Below the pieces are notes generated by a model. It was not told the DNA's origin. It saw nothing but the letters and a program-made list of their open reading frames with translations, and made no database searches. This document shows positions 9,578 to 19,199 of a DNA stretch of 64,000 nucleotides, one piece after another. Each line of letters starts with the position of its first letter. The stretch's first letter is position 1. Position numbers and translations under genes: made by a program. The stretch comes from Virgibacillus indicus. Lineage in GTDB: Bacteria > Bacillota > Bacilli > Bacillales > Amphibacillaceae. The DNA lies in assembly GCF_002266285.1 (NCBI RefSeq), contig NZ_NPMS01000001.1:496001-560000 (forward strand), in the 5' to 3' direction.

Positions 9578-10126
9578 ATGATGAAAAAATTTGAAGAAAA
9601 AACTATTCATACAGAAGAAATTTATAATGGGAAAATTGTTCAGTTACAGGTGGATGATGTAGCATTGCCGAATGGGAAAAGTGCTAAGCGTGAAATAATT
9701 AAACACGCTGGTGCTGTAGCTGTTATTCCAATAACGAAAGATAATAAGATTGTGTTTGTCGAACAGTATCGCAAGCCCCTTGAAAAGTCTATTATTGAAA
9801 TCCCGGCTGGAAAATTGGAAGAAGGAGAGAAGCCGGAAATTACCGCTATACGTGAATTGGAAGAAGAGACCGGTTATACTGCGGAAAGTCTTTCTTTCGT
9901 TACTTCTTTCTACACATCCCCGGGGTTTGCTGATGAACTGATGTATATTTATATAACAGACGAACTTGAGAAACTGGAAACACCCGTAAAAGGGGATGAT
10001 GACGAATTTATTGAGGTATTGGAACTATCATTGGAAGAGGCAAAAAAATACGTTGAAGAAGAACGAATCCACGATGCTAAGACTAATTATGCCATTCTTT
10101 ATTTACACGCACTGGGGATGAAATAG
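9578..10126 (+). CDS. nudF: ADP-ribose pyrophosphatase (Nudix)
   Basis: The 182-residue Nudix hydrolase cleaves ADP-ribose to AMP and ribose-5-phosphate. A full Nudix box runs from Gly78 through RELEEETG at residues 92-99, with the E-x7-REUxEExGU spacing intact. Tandem ATG codons open the frame; the second one (9581) has better spacing from AAGGGTG. The gene ends one base before the next start, implying an operon with the EndoQ-type gene, as for nudF-yqxK in B. subtilis. Confidence 0.92.
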   Translation: MMKKFEEKTIHTEEIYNGKIVQLQVDDVALPNGKSAKREIIKHAGAVAVIPITKDNKIVFVEQYRKPLEKSIIEIPAGKLEEGEKPEITAIRELEEETGYTAESLSFVTSFYTSPGFADELMYIYITDELEKLETPVKGDDDEFIEVLELSLEEAKKYVEEERIHDAKTNYAILYLHALGMK

Positions 10127-10127
10127 T

Positions 10128-11297
10128 ATGCTGAATTCCTATTACGCCGATATGCATATTCATATCGGTCGGGATATGTATAATAAACCTGTGAAAATAA
10201 CCGGGGCAAAAAGCTTAACCCTGACTAATATATTGAAAGAATCAAGCAGAAATAAGGGAATTGATTTGATTGGAGTAATTGACAGCCATGCTCCAGCTGT
10301 TCAGCAGGAGATTAAACAGCTGATCAAAGAAAATAAAGCATATGAACTGACAGACGGCGGAATCCGCTTTGAAAATGTAACTTTATTATTGGGGTCGGAA
10401 ATAGAAGTTTATGATGAATTTTGCCACGGACCAATTCATGTGCTATGTTATTTTCCAACGCTGAAGCTGATGGAGCAATTCTCAGAATGGCTGACAATGA
10501 AAATGAAAAACATTACTCTAAGTTCCCAGCGATATTATGGGACCGCTAAAGAATTGCAATATAAGGTAAAAGAACTGGAAGGAATATTTATCCCGGCACA
10601 TGTTTTTACACCATTTAAAAGTTTGTACGGGAAAGGAGTAGTTAAATCATTAAGAGAGGTGCTTGATCCTGATTTAATAGATGCCATAGAACTTGGACTA
10701 AGTTCAGATACTGAGATGGCGGATCAGATTGAGGAGCTAAGGGATTATACGTATGTTTCCAATTCAGATGCACATTCGTTAGCGAAAATAGCAAGAGAAT
10801 ATCAGGAAATTCATATGAAAGAGCCATCTTTTACTGAGTTTTACTGGGCGCTTCATCAAGTGGAAGGACGAAAAATCAAGCAGAACTATGGAATGAATCC
10901 TCGTCTTGGAAAATACCATACAACTGTTTGCAATAACTGTCTTGAGCCGCTTGATCCAACTGCAGAAAAATGTCATGTATGCGGTTCTGTGAAAATTATT
11001 AAAGGTGTGTTTGATCGGATCCAGGAATTAAAAGATACGACAGTTAAAAATGCAGGGAGACCACCATACCTATATCAGGTGCCATTAGAATACCTGCCAA
11101 AGCTTGGCAAAAAAACATTTGATAAATTATTAAACCATTTTGGTACGGAAATGAATGTTATTCATAATGCCCCGTTTGAACAGTTAAAGGATGTAGTACC
11201 CGAGAAACTAGCAATATCGATACTGCAGATGAGAGAGGGAAAACTCGCGATAAAAGCTGGTGGTGGTGGCAAGTATGGAAGCATTACCCCGTCCTAA
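10128..11297 (+). CDS. Endonuclease Q family protein (PHP domain, zinc ribbon; YqxK type)
   Basis: The 389-residue protein combines a PHP metal-dependent phosphoesterase domain (Asp8, His10 and His12 in DMHIHIGRD; IDSHAP near 51-56; SDAHS at 213-217) with a four-cysteine zinc module (Cys268, 271, 282, 285). A helix-hairpin-helix-like tail follows. This matches EndoQ enzymes, which nick 5' of deaminated bases such as hypoxanthine and uracil. EndoQ activity has been described for archaeal proteins and for a Bacillus homologue. The coupling to nudF (1-bp gap) suggests shared expression in nucleotide or DNA damage clean-up, which is inference. Confidence 0.85.
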   Translation: MLNSYYADMHIHIGRDMYNKPVKITGAKSLTLTNILKESSRNKGIDLIGVIDSHAPAVQQEIKQLIKENKAYELTDGGIRFENVTLLLGSEIEVYDEFCHGPIHVLCYFPTLKLMEQFSEWLTMKMKNITLSSQRYYGTAKELQYKVKELEGIFIPAHVFTPFKSLYGKGVVKSLREVLDPDLIDAIELGLSSDTEMADQIEELRDYTYVSNSDAHSLAKIAREYQEIHMKEPSFTEFYWALHQVEGRKIKQNYGMNPRLGKYHTTVCNNCLEPLDPTAEKCHVCGSVKIIKGVFDRIQELKDTTVKNAGRPPYLYQVPLEYLPKLGKKTFDKLLNHFGTEMNVIHNAPFEQLKDVVPEKLAISILQMREGKLAIKAGGGGKYGSITPS

Positions 11298-11394
11298 ATA
11301 ATACTTTATTAAACAATGATAGTGAATTTGGTATTTTTACTCGGAATTCTTCATAGTTTTAAACATAGAAACATCTTTTGAATGGAGGATTCCG

Positions 11395-12033
11395 ATGTAC
11401 AATAAGAGGACAATGCTTGCAGATCATCTGAAAGAACATGCCACTATCTATTTATTTATGGTAATTCTATTTTTAACAGGAATAATTTTTGGTGCTGTAA
11501 TTGTCAACAGTATGAATATAGAGCAAAAGTGGGACCTGTTTTTTTATTTGGAACGGTTTTTTGGACAAATCGCAAATAATCATCATATCGAAAACACAGA
11601 AATATTAAAGGATAGTTTCTTTTATCACGCTAAATATTTACTCCTTTTATTTATTTTGGGGCTTTCCGTTATCGGGCTGCCAATCATTTGGATATTATTG
11701 TTTATTAAAGGATTGGTTATAGGATTTTCAGTCGGATTTATCGTTAGCCAGCTTGGTTTCGATGGCTTATTGCTGGCATCTTTATCGATAGCACCACAAA
11801 ATATTTTAATTATACCAATCTATATTATTGCAGGCAGTTTATCGATGATATTTTCCTTGACATTATTAGGCAAGCTATTTACCCGCAAAATATCCCAGCC
11901 GGTTTTTGAGCCTTTTGGCCGTTATGTTATCATTTTTTTCTGCTTGTTGGCTGCCTCGTTTGGAGCATCGCTTCTGGAAGCGTACGTTGCAAACGGAGCA
12001 ATGGAGGCAATGATTAAATCATTTTACCAATAA
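11395..12033 (+). CDS. spoIIM: Stage II sporulation protein M
   Basis: The 212-residue polytopic membrane protein is part of the SpoIIDMP complex that drives septal peptidoglycan remodelling and engulfment. Hydrophobic segments are visible near residues 17-36, 80-110, 118-155 and 170-190. The length and the position upstream of fur match B. subtilis. A GGAGG ribosome site precedes the ATG. SigE control is expected from the family. A GGTATTT plus CATAGTTT pair about 15 bp apart, at roughly 11331-11360, is a weak SigE-like candidate only. Confidence 0.92.
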   Translation: MYNKRTMLADHLKEHATIYLFMVILFLTGIIFGAVIVNSMNIEQKWDLFFYLERFFGQIANNHHIENTEILKDSFFYHAKYLLLLFILGLSVIGLPIIWILLFIKGLVIGFSVGFIVSQLGFDGLLLASLSIAPQNILIIPIYIIAGSLSMIFSLTLLGKLFTRKISQPVFEPFGRYVIIFFCLLAASFGASLLEAYVANGAMEAMIKSFYQ

Positions 12034-12044
12034 TTAAACTTATA

Positions 12045-12059
12045 TTATAATTATTATTA
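12045..12059. promoter_or_regulatory. Putative Per box upstream of fur
   Basis: The 15-bp sequence matches the PerR-box consensus TTATAATNATTATAA at 14 of 15 positions. It lies 23 bp upstream of the fur -35 element. In B. subtilis, fur is part of the PerR regulon, so a Per box is expected here. The surrounding DNA is very AT-rich, which raises the chance of coincidence. Confidence 0.5.
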
Positions 12060-12081
12060 ATATAATTTGTTATATTATATT

Positions 12082-12110
12082 TTGACACGCTTTTCTTTGG
12101 TGCATATAAT
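12082..12110 (+). promoter_or_regulatory. Consensus SigA promoter of fur
   Basis: TTGACA at 12082-12087 and TATAAT at 12105-12110 are both perfect consensus and are separated by exactly 17 bp. Transcription would begin about 25 bp before the fur start codon. Confidence 0.85.
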
Positions 12111-12140
12111 AAAGATGGGATATAAGGGAGGGGACTTGCC

Positions 12141-12596
12141 TTGGAACATCGAATAGATCGTATAAAAAAACAACTTCATGCTCAGAGTTATAAACTTACA
12201 CCACAAAGAGAAGCTACTGTAAGAGTGCTGCTTGAGCGAGAAGAAGATCATTTAAGTGCAGAGAATGTCTTCCTGCTTGTTAAAGAAAAAGCACCGGAAA
12301 TTGGCTTGGCTACTGTTTACCGTACATTAGAATTATTATCGGAGTTAAAAATTGTTGATAAAATAAATTTTGGTGATGGCGTCTCACGCTATGATCTTCG
12401 TAAAGAAGGTGCAGAGCATTTTCATCATCATCTTGTATGCATTGAATGTGGTTCTGTGGAAGAAATCGTTGATGATTTATTGGAAGACGTTGAAAAAATT
12501 GTCCAGAATGATTGGGGATTCCAAGTGAAAGACCATCGTTTAACATTCCACGGAATTTGTAAGCAATGTCAGGAAGCAACAGTTAAAACAACATAG
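12141..12596 (+). CDS. fur: Ferric uptake regulator Fur
   Basis: This 151-residue iron-responsive repressor has an N-terminal winged helix, with the recognition-helix region GLATVYRTLELL at about residues 55-66. The C-terminal dimerisation domain has metal-binding HFHHHLVC and the structural zinc pairs Cys100/Cys103 and Cys140/Cys143. Translation begins at TTG with AAGGGAGGGG upstream. Among Fur-family members, the position next to spoIIM, yqzK and xerD identifies Fur itself rather than PerR or Zur. A consensus promoter and a Per-box-like site lie upstream. Confidence 0.93.
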   Translation: MEHRIDRIKKQLHAQSYKLTPQREATVRVLLEREEDHLSAENVFLLVKEKAPEIGLATVYRTLELLSELKIVDKINFGDGVSRYDLRKEGAEHFHHHLVCIECGSVEEIVDDLLEDVEKIVQNDWGFQVKDHRLTFHGICKQCQEATVKTT

Positions 12597-12606
12597 TACG
12601 ATTAGC

Positions 12607-12640
12607 ATGCCTTTTTTTCTTTTGAAGAAAGGGCATTTTT
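12607..12640 (+). terminator. Probable intrinsic terminator after fur
   Basis: An imperfect hairpin pairs ATGCC at 12607-12611 with GGCAT at 12632-12636 and continues through a TTTCTT/AAGAAA inner stem. A T run follows. Beyond it, 12641-12862 holds no gene I can recognise. Confidence 0.6.
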
Positions 12641-12862
12641 ATTCGTTTTCTTTCATCCTATTTATTTACAAATTCTTGGAAAAAGGTTACATTTGTGATG
12701 TGTCCTTTTCATTATTTGTGAATTATCAGGACATAATGTAATAAACAGGCTTCCTGCATCTGGTGTTAATGTTAATCTAGCTTTTTAAATATTTCTATGT
12801 ATATTGTTATTCTTTTTTGGCATATCTTTTAATAGAAGGATTTTAAAGAGGAGATATGCTGT

Positions 12863-13069
12863 ATGAAAAGACTGTTATGGGATACTATAAAGGTTTTTGT
12901 GATATTTGTAGCGTGCACATTTATATTTTATTTCGGTTTGCGTGCAATGCATGCTGAATATGAGCAATATCACCGTTACGACCCGCCTGAAGGGCCAGCA
13001 GTTAAAGTATTTAATGAAGATCCGGATTTTTTTGATCGACTGAACTTATTTTTTCGGTTAGGGGAGTAG
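12863..13069 (+). CDS. YqzK family small membrane protein (DUF4227)
   Basis: The 68-residue protein has one N-terminal transmembrane helix at about residues 8-26. An acidic, tyrosine-rich exposed tail follows ([12 protein letters not shown]), with a conserved-looking [15 protein letters not shown] precedes the ATG. It sits between fur and xerD as yqzK does in B. subtilis, and ends four bases before xerD. The function is unknown. Confidence 0.8.
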   Translation: MKRLLWDTIKVFVIFVACTFIFYFGLRAMHAEYEQYHRYDPPEGPAVKVFNEDPDFFDRLNLFFRLGE

Positions 13070-13073
13070 GGGT

Positions 13074-13967
13074 ATGCTTACATATGCGATGGATGATTTC
13101 TTTCATTTTTTGCAAATTGAAAAAGGATTATCAGAAAACACTCTGAAATCATACAAGCGTGACTTAACCAGTTATGCAAAATACATAAATAAAGTTGCAG
13201 AAAAAAAAGAATGGGATCAGGTTTCCAGGCAAGAAATAATTGGATTCTTATATATGTTAAAAGATGATGGAAAATCATCTGCAACAATTTCCCGCCATAT
13301 CTCATCAATAAGGGCGTTTCATCAGTTTTTAATCAGGGATCAGATAGTAAAACAGGATGTCAGTCTTCATATTGAAACGCCAAAAAAAGAACGGAAATTG
13401 CCAGATGTATTATCAGTTGAAGAAGTGGAATCACTGCTTGCCATTAGCGGAGGTACACCTTTAAGAATCAGAAATAAAGCAATGATGGAAATATTATATG
13501 CGACTGGACTTCGGGTCAGTGAGCTTATCTCATTAAAAATGGGTGATCTACATTTAACAATGGGATTTGTTCAGTGTTTTGGAAAGGGAGCAAAAGAAAG
13601 AATTGTACCACTTGGAGATCAAGCAATAAAAGCAATGGAAGATTATTTACAAAATGCAAGAGGTACTTTGGTTAAGCGAAATAGGGATACAAATATTTTG
13701 TTTGTAAATCAGCACGGGAAACCATTATCACGACAGGGATTTTGGAAGATACTGAAGGCTTTGGCAAAAGAAGCCGGTATCAAAAAAAACATCACACCGC
13801 ATACATTAAGACATTCATTTGCAACACATCTGCTGGAAAATGGAGCAGATTTGCGAATCGTTCAGGAAATGCTGGGGCATGTGGATATCTCCACAACACA
13901 AATTTATACACACGTTACAAAAACTAGATTAAAAGATATATATAAGTCATATCATCCAAGGGCTTAA
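13074..13967 (+). CDS. xerD: Site-specific tyrosine recombinase XerD
   Basis: The 297-residue recombinase resolves chromosome dimers at dif with its partner XerC. An N-terminal SAM-like DNA-binding domain spans roughly residues 6-95. The catalytic domain has Arg147 (ATGLRVSEL), Lys171, His243 and Arg246 (HTLRHS), His269 (LGHVDI) and the nucleophile Tyr278. All six are present. The location between yqzK and drm is that of B. subtilis xerD (ripX), separating it from XerC, which usually sits near codY-hslV. ATG is preceded by AGGGGAGTAGGGG. Confidence 0.93.
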   Translation: MLTYAMDDFFHFLQIEKGLSENTLKSYKRDLTSYAKYINKVAEKKEWDQVSRQEIIGFLYMLKDDGKSSATISRHISSIRAFHQFLIRDQIVKQDVSLHIETPKKERKLPDVLSVEEVESLLAISGGTPLRIRNKAMMEILYATGLRVSELISLKMGDLHLTMGFVQCFGKGAKERIVPLGDQAIKAMEDYLQNARGTLVKRNRDTNILFVNQHGKPLSRQGFWKILKALAKEAGIKKNITPHTLRHSFATHLLENGADLRIVQEMLGHVDISTTQIYTHVTKTRLKDIYKSYHPRA

Positions 13968-13978
13968 TTTTATCTTCA

Positions 13979-13991
13979 GATGTCTGACATC
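13979..13991. promoter_or_regulatory. 13-bp perfect inverted repeat upstream of the nucleoside operon
   Basis: GATGTC and GACATC flank a single T, about 68 bp before the deoB start. It could be an operator for a dimeric regulator of the deoB-punA-pdp operon. It has no T tract and is too short for a terminator. No regulator is identified. Confidence 0.3.
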
Positions 13992-14058
13992 CTACAACAT
14001 GATTTGTAAACATATATCAGGCTGATTTTGGGAACATAATTAGAGGGAGGTAATAAAC

Positions 14059-15237
14059 ATGGACAATTTTAAGCGCGTATTTTTAATTGTAATGGATTCG
14101 GTTGGTATTGGTGAGGCACCAGATGCGGACAAGTTTAATGACCAAGGTGCTGATACCTTAGGTCATATTGCTGAACATATGAATGGGCTGCATATGCCAA
14201 ACATGGCAAAGCTGGGTTTAAGCAATATCAGACAAATAAAAGGGATAGAAAAAGCACAAAAACCTGCAGGTCACTTTACAAAAATGCAGGAAGCATCCAA
14301 TGGCAAGGATACAATGACAGGACATTGGGAGATTATGGGTCTAAACATTCAGCAGCCTTTTCGAACTTTTCCGGATGGCTTTCCGGAGGAGTTAATCAAT
14401 GAATTGGAGGAAAAGACTGGCCGTAAAATAATTGGCAATAAACCTGCATCAGGTACGGAAATACTGATTGAGTTAGGCGAAGAGCATTTGGACAGCGGAG
14501 CATTAATTGTTTATACCTCAGCAGATTCGGTACTGCAAATCGCAGCACATGAAGAAATTGTTCCACTTGAAGAACTGTACCAGATTTGTGAAATAGCACG
14601 TGAATTAACATTAGACGAAAAATATACGGTTGGCCGTATTATTGCAAGACCATTTGTTGGGAATCCTGGAGCATTTCAGCGAACTTCAAACAGGCATGAT
14701 TATGCACTGAAACCATTTGGCCGAACGGTAATGAATGAGTTGAAGGATGCAAATTATGATGTCATTGCACTGGGTAAAATATCTGATATTTATGATGGGG
14801 AAGGTGTTACGGAGGCAATCCGTACAACAGATAACGAAGATGGGATGACAAAGCTGATAGAATCCTTTAAAAAAGACTTCACAGGTATAAGTTTCCTGAA
14901 CCTGGTTGATTTTGACGCGAAATTCGGGCATCGAAGGGATCCCGAGGGATATGGAAAAGCACTGGAAGCATTTGATGCAAGACTGCCTGAAGTATTTAAA
15001 GAGCTGAAACAGGGTGATTTGTTAATAATTACAGCAGACCATGGAAATGATCCTGTACATCATGGAACAGACCATACAAGAGAATTTGTCCCTTTAATTA
15101 TTTTCCATAATGACATTACAAATGCAAAAGAACTGCCAATAAGAGAAACATTTGCCGATATTGGTGCAACAATTTCCGAGAATTTCAATGTTAGCATGCC
15201 AGAATACGGAAAAAGCTTTTTGAATGAAATTAAATAA
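14059..15237 (+). CDS. deoB: Phosphopentomutase
   Basis: The 392-residue enzyme interconverts ribose-1-phosphate and ribose-5-phosphate, and the deoxy forms. It belongs to the alkaline-phosphatase-like superfamily. The metal-site aspartate near residue 13 in [23 protein letters not shown] (which carries the phosphorylated threonine), and the late TADHGNDP and [10 protein letters not shown] ligands are all visible. It is the first gene of a tight deoB-punA-pdp operon with gaps of 16 and 21 bp. AGGGAGG precedes the start. Confidence 0.95.
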   Translation: MDNFKRVFLIVMDSVGIGEAPDADKFNDQGADTLGHIAEHMNGLHMPNMAKLGLSNIRQIKGIEKAQKPAGHFTKMQEASNGKDTMTGHWEIMGLNIQQPFRTFPDGFPEELINELEEKTGRKIIGNKPASGTEILIELGEEHLDSGALIVYTSADSVLQIAAHEEIVPLEELYQICEIARELTLDEKYTVGRIIARPFVGNPGAFQRTSNRHDYALKPFGRTVMNELKDANYDVIALGKISDIYDGEGVTEAIRTTDNEDGMTKLIESFKKDFTGISFLNLVDFDAKFGHRRDPEGYGKALEAFDARLPEVFKELKQGDLLIITADHGNDPVHHGTDHTREFVPLIIFHNDITNAKELPIRETFADIGATISENFNVSMPEYGKSFLNEIK

Positions 15238-15253
15238 GCCGAGGTGAAGGTTA

Positions 15254-16075
15254 ATGGATCAAACTACAATAAATGAAGCAAGTTCGTATATACAAGATAA
15301 ATTAGGAGCAAAACCATCATTGGGATTAATTCTGGGCTCAGGCCTTGGAGTATTGGCAGACGAAATTCAAAACCCTGTGATCATACCCTATAAGGATATT
15401 CCACATTTCCCTGAATCAACAGTTGCAGGCCATAAAGGACGACTCGTGGCTGGCAATATAGAGGGTAAACAAGTTATCGCCATGCAGGGGAGATTTCATT
15501 TTTATGAAGGTTACTCGATGAAGCAGGTTACATTCCCAGTAAGGGTTATGAAACAGCTCGGGATTGAATCAATAATTGTAACGAACGCTGCTGGAGGAAT
15601 TAATACATCGTTCAGTCCTGGAGATTTAATGGTTATAACAGATCATATAAATAATATGGGCAGCAACCCGTTAATTGGAAAAAATAATGATGAATTAGGA
15701 GCTCGCTTCCCTGACATGTCCGAATGCTACGATAGAGAGTATATCCAGCTGGCTGGAAAATGTGCTGAAGAACTCGGTATTACCATTCAAAAAGGAATTT
15801 ATGTAGGTAATACAGGACCAACATATGAAACACCAGCTGAAATTAAAATGCTGAGAACCCTTGGCGGTGATGCAGTGGGGATGTCTACTGTTCCTGAAGT
15901 AATTGTTGCTGGACATGCAGGTTTACGGGTACTCGGAATTTCTTGTATTTCCAATATGGCAGCGGGAATATTAGATCAGCCACTTACCCATACGGAGGTA
16001 ATTGAAACTACCGAAAAAGTACGGGACGATTTTCTCCATTTTATCAAAAAAATAATTAGCAGGTTACCACAATAA
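15254..16075 (+). CDS. punA: Purine nucleoside phosphorylase (trimeric, PNP class I)
   Basis: The 273-residue enzyme phosphorolyses guanosine and inosine to base and ribose-1-phosphate. Trimeric-PNP motifs are GSGLG near residue 28, the GHKGR phosphate loop near 59-63, QGRFHFYEGY, VTNAAGGIN and the purine-site GVGNTGPTYETPAE-type segment. The length matches PunA/PupG. It follows deoB, as pupG follows drm in B. subtilis, giving a direct route from nucleosides to pentose phosphate. Confidence 0.95.
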   Translation: MDQTTINEASSYIQDKLGAKPSLGLILGSGLGVLADEIQNPVIIPYKDIPHFPESTVAGHKGRLVAGNIEGKQVIAMQGRFHFYEGYSMKQVTFPVRVMKQLGIESIIVTNAAGGINTSFSPGDLMVITDHINNMGSNPLIGKNNDELGARFPDMSECYDREYIQLAGKCAEELGITIQKGIYVGNTGPTYETPAEIKMLRTLGGDAVGMSTVPEVIVAGHAGLRVLGISCISNMAAGILDQPLTHTEVIETTEKVRDDFLHFIKKIISRLPQ

Positions 16076-16096
16076 CTAATAAAGCGGTGATTTTAA

Positions 16097-17401
16097 ATGA
16101 GAATGTACGATATTATTGAAAAAAAGAGGGATGGCAAAGAGCTCTCGCAAGAAGAAATTAAATTTTTCATTAATGGTTATACAAAAGAAGAAATACCTGA
16201 CTATCAGGTAAGTGCATTATTAATGGCAATTTACTTTCAGGATATGACAAAAGAGGAACGGGCAAATTTAACCCAAGCCATGGTAGAATCCGGTGATCAA
16301 ATTGATCTTTCTGCAATCTCTGGGATTAAAGTCGACAAACACTCCACTGGCGGGGTTGGAGATACAACTACATTGATTCTTGCCCCTCTAGTGGCGTCAT
16401 TAGGTGTTCCTGTTGCAAAAATGAGCGGAAGAGGACTCGGCCATACCGGCGGCACCATAGATAAATTGGAAGCAGTACCCGGATTCCATGTTGAAATTAC
16501 GAATGATGAATTTATCGAGCTTGTAAATAAGAATAAAGCTGCTGTAATTGGACAGTCAGGTAATTTAACTCCTGCAGATAAAAAATTATACAGTCTTAGA
16601 GATGTGACTGCTACTGTAAATTCTATTCCTTTAATTGCAAGTTCTATAATGAGTAAAAAAATCGCATCAGGGGCAGATGCAATCGTCCTCGATGTAAAAA
16701 CAGGTGCCGGTGCGTTTATGAAGGATTTAGAGGATTCCAAAGAGCTTGCCGCGGCAATGGTATCCATTGGAAAGAAGGTTGGCCGCAATACCATGGCGGT
16801 TATCTCGGATATGAGTCAGCCACTCGGGTTTGCAATCGGAAATGCGCTGGAAATTAAAGAAGCAATCGATACATTAAAAGGAAAAGGACCAAAAGACCTT
16901 ACAGAACTTTGTCTTACACTTGGAAGTCAGATGACAGTGCTGGCAAAAAGAGCTGCAAATATTGAAGAAGCCAGAAATAAATTAGAAGAAAATCTAACAA
17001 ATGGAAAAGCCTTCGAACAATTTAAGCTGTTTCTTGGGGCACAGGGCGGTGATACCGCGGTTGCAGATAATCCTGATTTATTGCCGCGAGCTGCCCATCA
17101 GGTGGAGCTTCCGGCAAAAACTGCTGGTACGGTAAGTGAAATTGTGGCTGACGAAATTGGTACAGCTGCGATGCTCCTGGGAGCAGGAAGAGCAACAAAG
17201 GACTCAGAGATTGACCTTGCTGTCGGCATTGTACTTCATAAAAAGGTCGGCGATGCTGTAAAAGAGGGAGAACCGCTATTGACCATTCATTCAAATCAGG
17301 ATTCGATCGATAACGTCAAAAATAAATTATATGCGAATATTAAAATTTCAACAGATCATGTCGAAGCACCAACATTAATTTATGACACGATAACTACTTG
17401 A
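16097..17401 (+). CDS. pdp: Pyrimidine-nucleoside phosphorylase
   Basis: The 434-residue dimeric enzyme phosphorolyses uridine, thymidine and deoxyuridine. The family signature [18 protein letters not shown] is intact, with KHSTGGVGD for phosphate and a C-terminal lipoyl-like fold. In B. subtilis pdp is elsewhere, with dra and nupC. Here it is joined to deoB-punA, so one operon handles both purine and pyrimidine nucleosides. A strong terminator follows. Confidence 0.94.
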   Translation: MRMYDIIEKKRDGKELSQEEIKFFINGYTKEEIPDYQVSALLMAIYFQDMTKEERANLTQAMVESGDQIDLSAISGIKVDKHSTGGVGDTTTLILAPLVASLGVPVAKMSGRGLGHTGGTIDKLEAVPGFHVEITNDEFIELVNKNKAAVIGQSGNLTPADKKLYSLRDVTATVNSIPLIASSIMSKKIASGADAIVLDVKTGAGAFMKDLEDSKELAAAMVSIGKKVGRNTMAVISDMSQPLGFAIGNALEIKEAIDTLKGKGPKDLTELCLTLGSQMTVLAKRAANIEEARNKLEENLTNGKAFEQFKLFLGAQGGDTAVADNPDLLPRAAHQVELPAKTAGTVSEIVADEIGTAAMLLGAGRATKDSEIDLAVGIVLHKKVGDAVKEGEPLLTIHSNQDSIDNVKNKLYANIKISTDHVEAPTLIYDTITT

Positions 17402-17453
17402 TATTGGCATTGAATTAATGGATTATCGTTAGAGAAAATATCAGTTAACACTC

Positions 17454-17483
17454 AAAAAGCACATGCAAAAGCGTGTGCTTTTT
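17454..17483 (+). terminator. Intrinsic terminator of the deoB-punA-pdp operon
   Basis: A 13-bp stem with one G-T wobble (17454-17466 and 17471-17483) closes a four-base A loop and ends in a T run. Confidence 0.85.
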
Positions 17484-17497
17484 AGTTTGTTTAAAAA

Positions 17498-17527
17498 GTA
17501 TAAAAGTCATTTACTATGGCAATCATA
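17498..17527 (+). promoter_or_regulatory. Candidate SigF promoter of dacF
   Basis: GTATA at 17498-17502 and GGCAATCATA at 17518-17527 fit the SigF consensus (GYWTA, GGNRANANTW) with one mismatch and a 15-bp spacer. The B. subtilis dacF gene is SigF-dependent, which is why I looked for this. Not tested. Confidence 0.45.
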
Positions 17528-17556
17528 GAATTATATTGATTGTTGGAGGTAAAACT

Positions 17557-18741
17557 ATGAAAAAATCTGTTTCAATTGTCAGCATTATTATTTTTATGTT
17601 ATTCACTCTTGCTACACCGGTCTTTGGTGAAGAAAAAAACAAAGATGATTCTGAGGAAACATTAAACCTTGCACCAAATGCGAAGTCAGCAATCCTAATA
17701 GAACGGGATACAGGGACATTGCTTTTTGATAAAAATGCCCATGATAAGCTTCCACCGGCCAGTATGACTAAGATTATGACATTATTGTTAATAATGGAAG
17801 CACTGGATAAAGGGAATTTAACGTATGACGAAACAATACGAGTAAGTGAACGTGCTGCTTCCATGGGAGGTTCACAGGTGTTTCTCGAAGCCGGAGAAGA
17901 AATGACAGTGGAGAATCTTCTAAAAGGGGTCGCTATTGCGTCTGGAAATGATGCGAGTGTAGCCCTTGCAGAACGAATTGCAGGCAGTGAAGAATCATTT
18001 GTTAAAAAAATGAATGAAAAAGCAAAAGAGCTGCAATTAAAAAACACCAAGTTTCAAAACACAACCGGGTTGCCTGCGGAAGATCATTACAGCACATCCT
18101 ATGATATGGCAATCATAGCAAAAGAATTATTAAAATACGAAACTATAACGGAATATACTTCTATTTACGAGGACTATTTGCGAAAAGGTGAAAAGAATGA
18201 ATTCTGGCTTGTGAATACAAATAAACTCGTGAAATTTTACCCGGGAGTAGATGGATTAAAAACAGGCTTTACGAATGAAGCTAAATATTGTCTTACAGCT
18301 ACAGCAAAAAAGAATGATATGCGTGTAATTGCAGTAGTTATGGGAGCTGATACTACGAAAGAAAGAAATGCAGCAGTTTCCGGGATGCTAGATTATGCAT
18401 TTAACAAATTTGAAACTAAAAAATTATATGAAAAAGGGGAAACCATCACAAATCTCAAATTTTTAAAGGCCGAAACTGAAAACATCAATGTTGTAGCATC
18501 AGAATCCATCAGTACGATCCATGAAAAAGGGGAATCAACCGAAGATTTAAAAACGGATATTCACTTAGACAAGCAGCTTGATCTTCCATTAAAAATTGGT
18601 GATCAAGTTGGAAAATTAACAGTGAAAAATGGGGAGGAAATTTTATTTGAAACGCCTTTAACTGTTGATCAGGATATTGAAAAAGCTTCCTATTTCACAT
18701 TGCTGAAAAGATCTTTGCGGGAATTGGCGAAATCCAGCTAA
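17557..18741 (+). CDS. dacF: D-alanyl-D-alanine carboxypeptidase DacF
   Basis: This 394-residue low-molecular-weight penicillin-binding protein trims pentapeptide stems in the forespore. The longer frame begins at 17473, but ATG at 17557 has GGAGGT seven bases upstream and opens a clear signal peptide (residues 1-24, ending VFG-E). The active-site motifs are SMTK (Ser69, Lys72), SGN (129-131) and KTG (235-237). A PBP5-type C-terminal beta domain and an amphipathic end follow. Its position just before spoIIAA matches B. subtilis. Confidence 0.93.
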   Translation: MKKSVSIVSIIIFMLFTLATPVFGEEKNKDDSEETLNLAPNAKSAILIERDTGTLLFDKNAHDKLPPASMTKIMTLLLIMEALDKGNLTYDETIRVSERAASMGGSQVFLEAGEEMTVENLLKGVAIASGNDASVALAERIAGSEESFVKKMNEKAKELQLKNTKFQNTTGLPAEDHYSTSYDMAIIAKELLKYETITEYTSIYEDYLRKGEKNEFWLVNTNKLVKFYPGVDGLKTGFTNEAKYCLTATAKKNDMRVIAVVMGADTTKERNAAVSGMLDYAFNKFETKKLYEKGETITNLKFLKAETENINVVASESISTIHEKGESTEDLKTDIHLDKQLDLPLKIGDQVGKLTVKNGEEILFETPLTVDQDIEKASYFTLLKRSLRELAKSS

Positions 18742-18783
18742 TTATTTCTAATTTAGCTGAATTTCTTCTTCTTTTGTCTTAAA

Positions 18784-18812
18784 GCAGGAATTGGCTCACT
18801 AAAAAAAGAAAG
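18784..18812 (+). promoter_or_regulatory. Candidate SigH promoter of the spoIIA operon
   Basis: GCAGGAATT at 18784-18792 fits the SigH -35 consensus (RNAGGAWWW). A GAAA sits at the expected -10 distance and a better GAAT lies six bases further on. The B. subtilis spoIIA operon is SigH-driven. The -35 is convincing; the -10 is ambiguous. Confidence 0.45.
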
Positions 18813-18845
18813 AGAATGTACAACGTATTGATGAGGAGGAATGAA

Positions 18846-19199
18846 ATGAGTCTGGAATCAATGTTTGCTATTAAAGAAAATGTATTAATTGTAAGACTAT
18901 CGGGGGAACTGGATCACCACGAGGCGGAAAGACTCCGCAATGAATGGAAAGACATGATTTACAAAAATTCCATTAAGCACGTAATTTTAAATCTTGAATC
19001 CGTAACGTTTATGGATAGTTCGGGTCTTGGGGTAATATTAGGCAGATATAAAGAAGTACTGCAGCTTGGTGGGGAAATGGTTGTTTGTTCTATTTCTCCG
19101 CCTATTAAACGTTTATTTGAGATGTCAGGATTATTTAAGATTGTGCGCTTAGAAGAAAATGAAGCATTTGCTTTAGAAACTTTGGGGGTGGCTTCATGA
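18846..19199 (+). CDS. spoIIAA: Anti-sigma F factor antagonist SpoIIAA
   Basis: The 117-residue STAS-domain protein releases SigF by binding SpoIIAB. Ser58 in FMDSSGLG is the residue phosphorylated by SpoIIAB and dephosphorylated by SpoIIE. The start MSLESMF is preceded by GAGGAGGA and aligns with B. subtilis SpoIIAA; an upstream in-frame ATG at 18816 is less likely. It overlaps spoIIAB by 4 bp (ATGA), consistent with coupled, near-stoichiometric translation. Confidence 0.95.
   Translation: MSLESMFAIKENVLIVRLSGELDHHEAERLRNEWKDMIYKNSIKHVILNLESVTFMDSSGLGVILGRYKEVLQLGGEMVVCSISPPIKRLFEMSGLFKIVRLEENEAFALETLGVAS

Noticed and set aside
14004-14020. A CcpA cre-like sequence (TGTAAACATATATCA) upstream of deoB
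   Set aside because: The conserved CG centre and spacing do not fit the consensus.
16297-16794. A 165-codon open frame antisense to pdp
   Set aside because: It lies wholly opposite a strongly conserved pyrimidine-nucleoside phosphorylase, lacks a ribosome site and has biased composition typical of a shadow frame.
17523-18050. A 175-codon open frame antisense to dacF
   Set aside because: It is opposite the SxxK/SGN region of a clear carboxypeptidase and shows no recognisable protein features.
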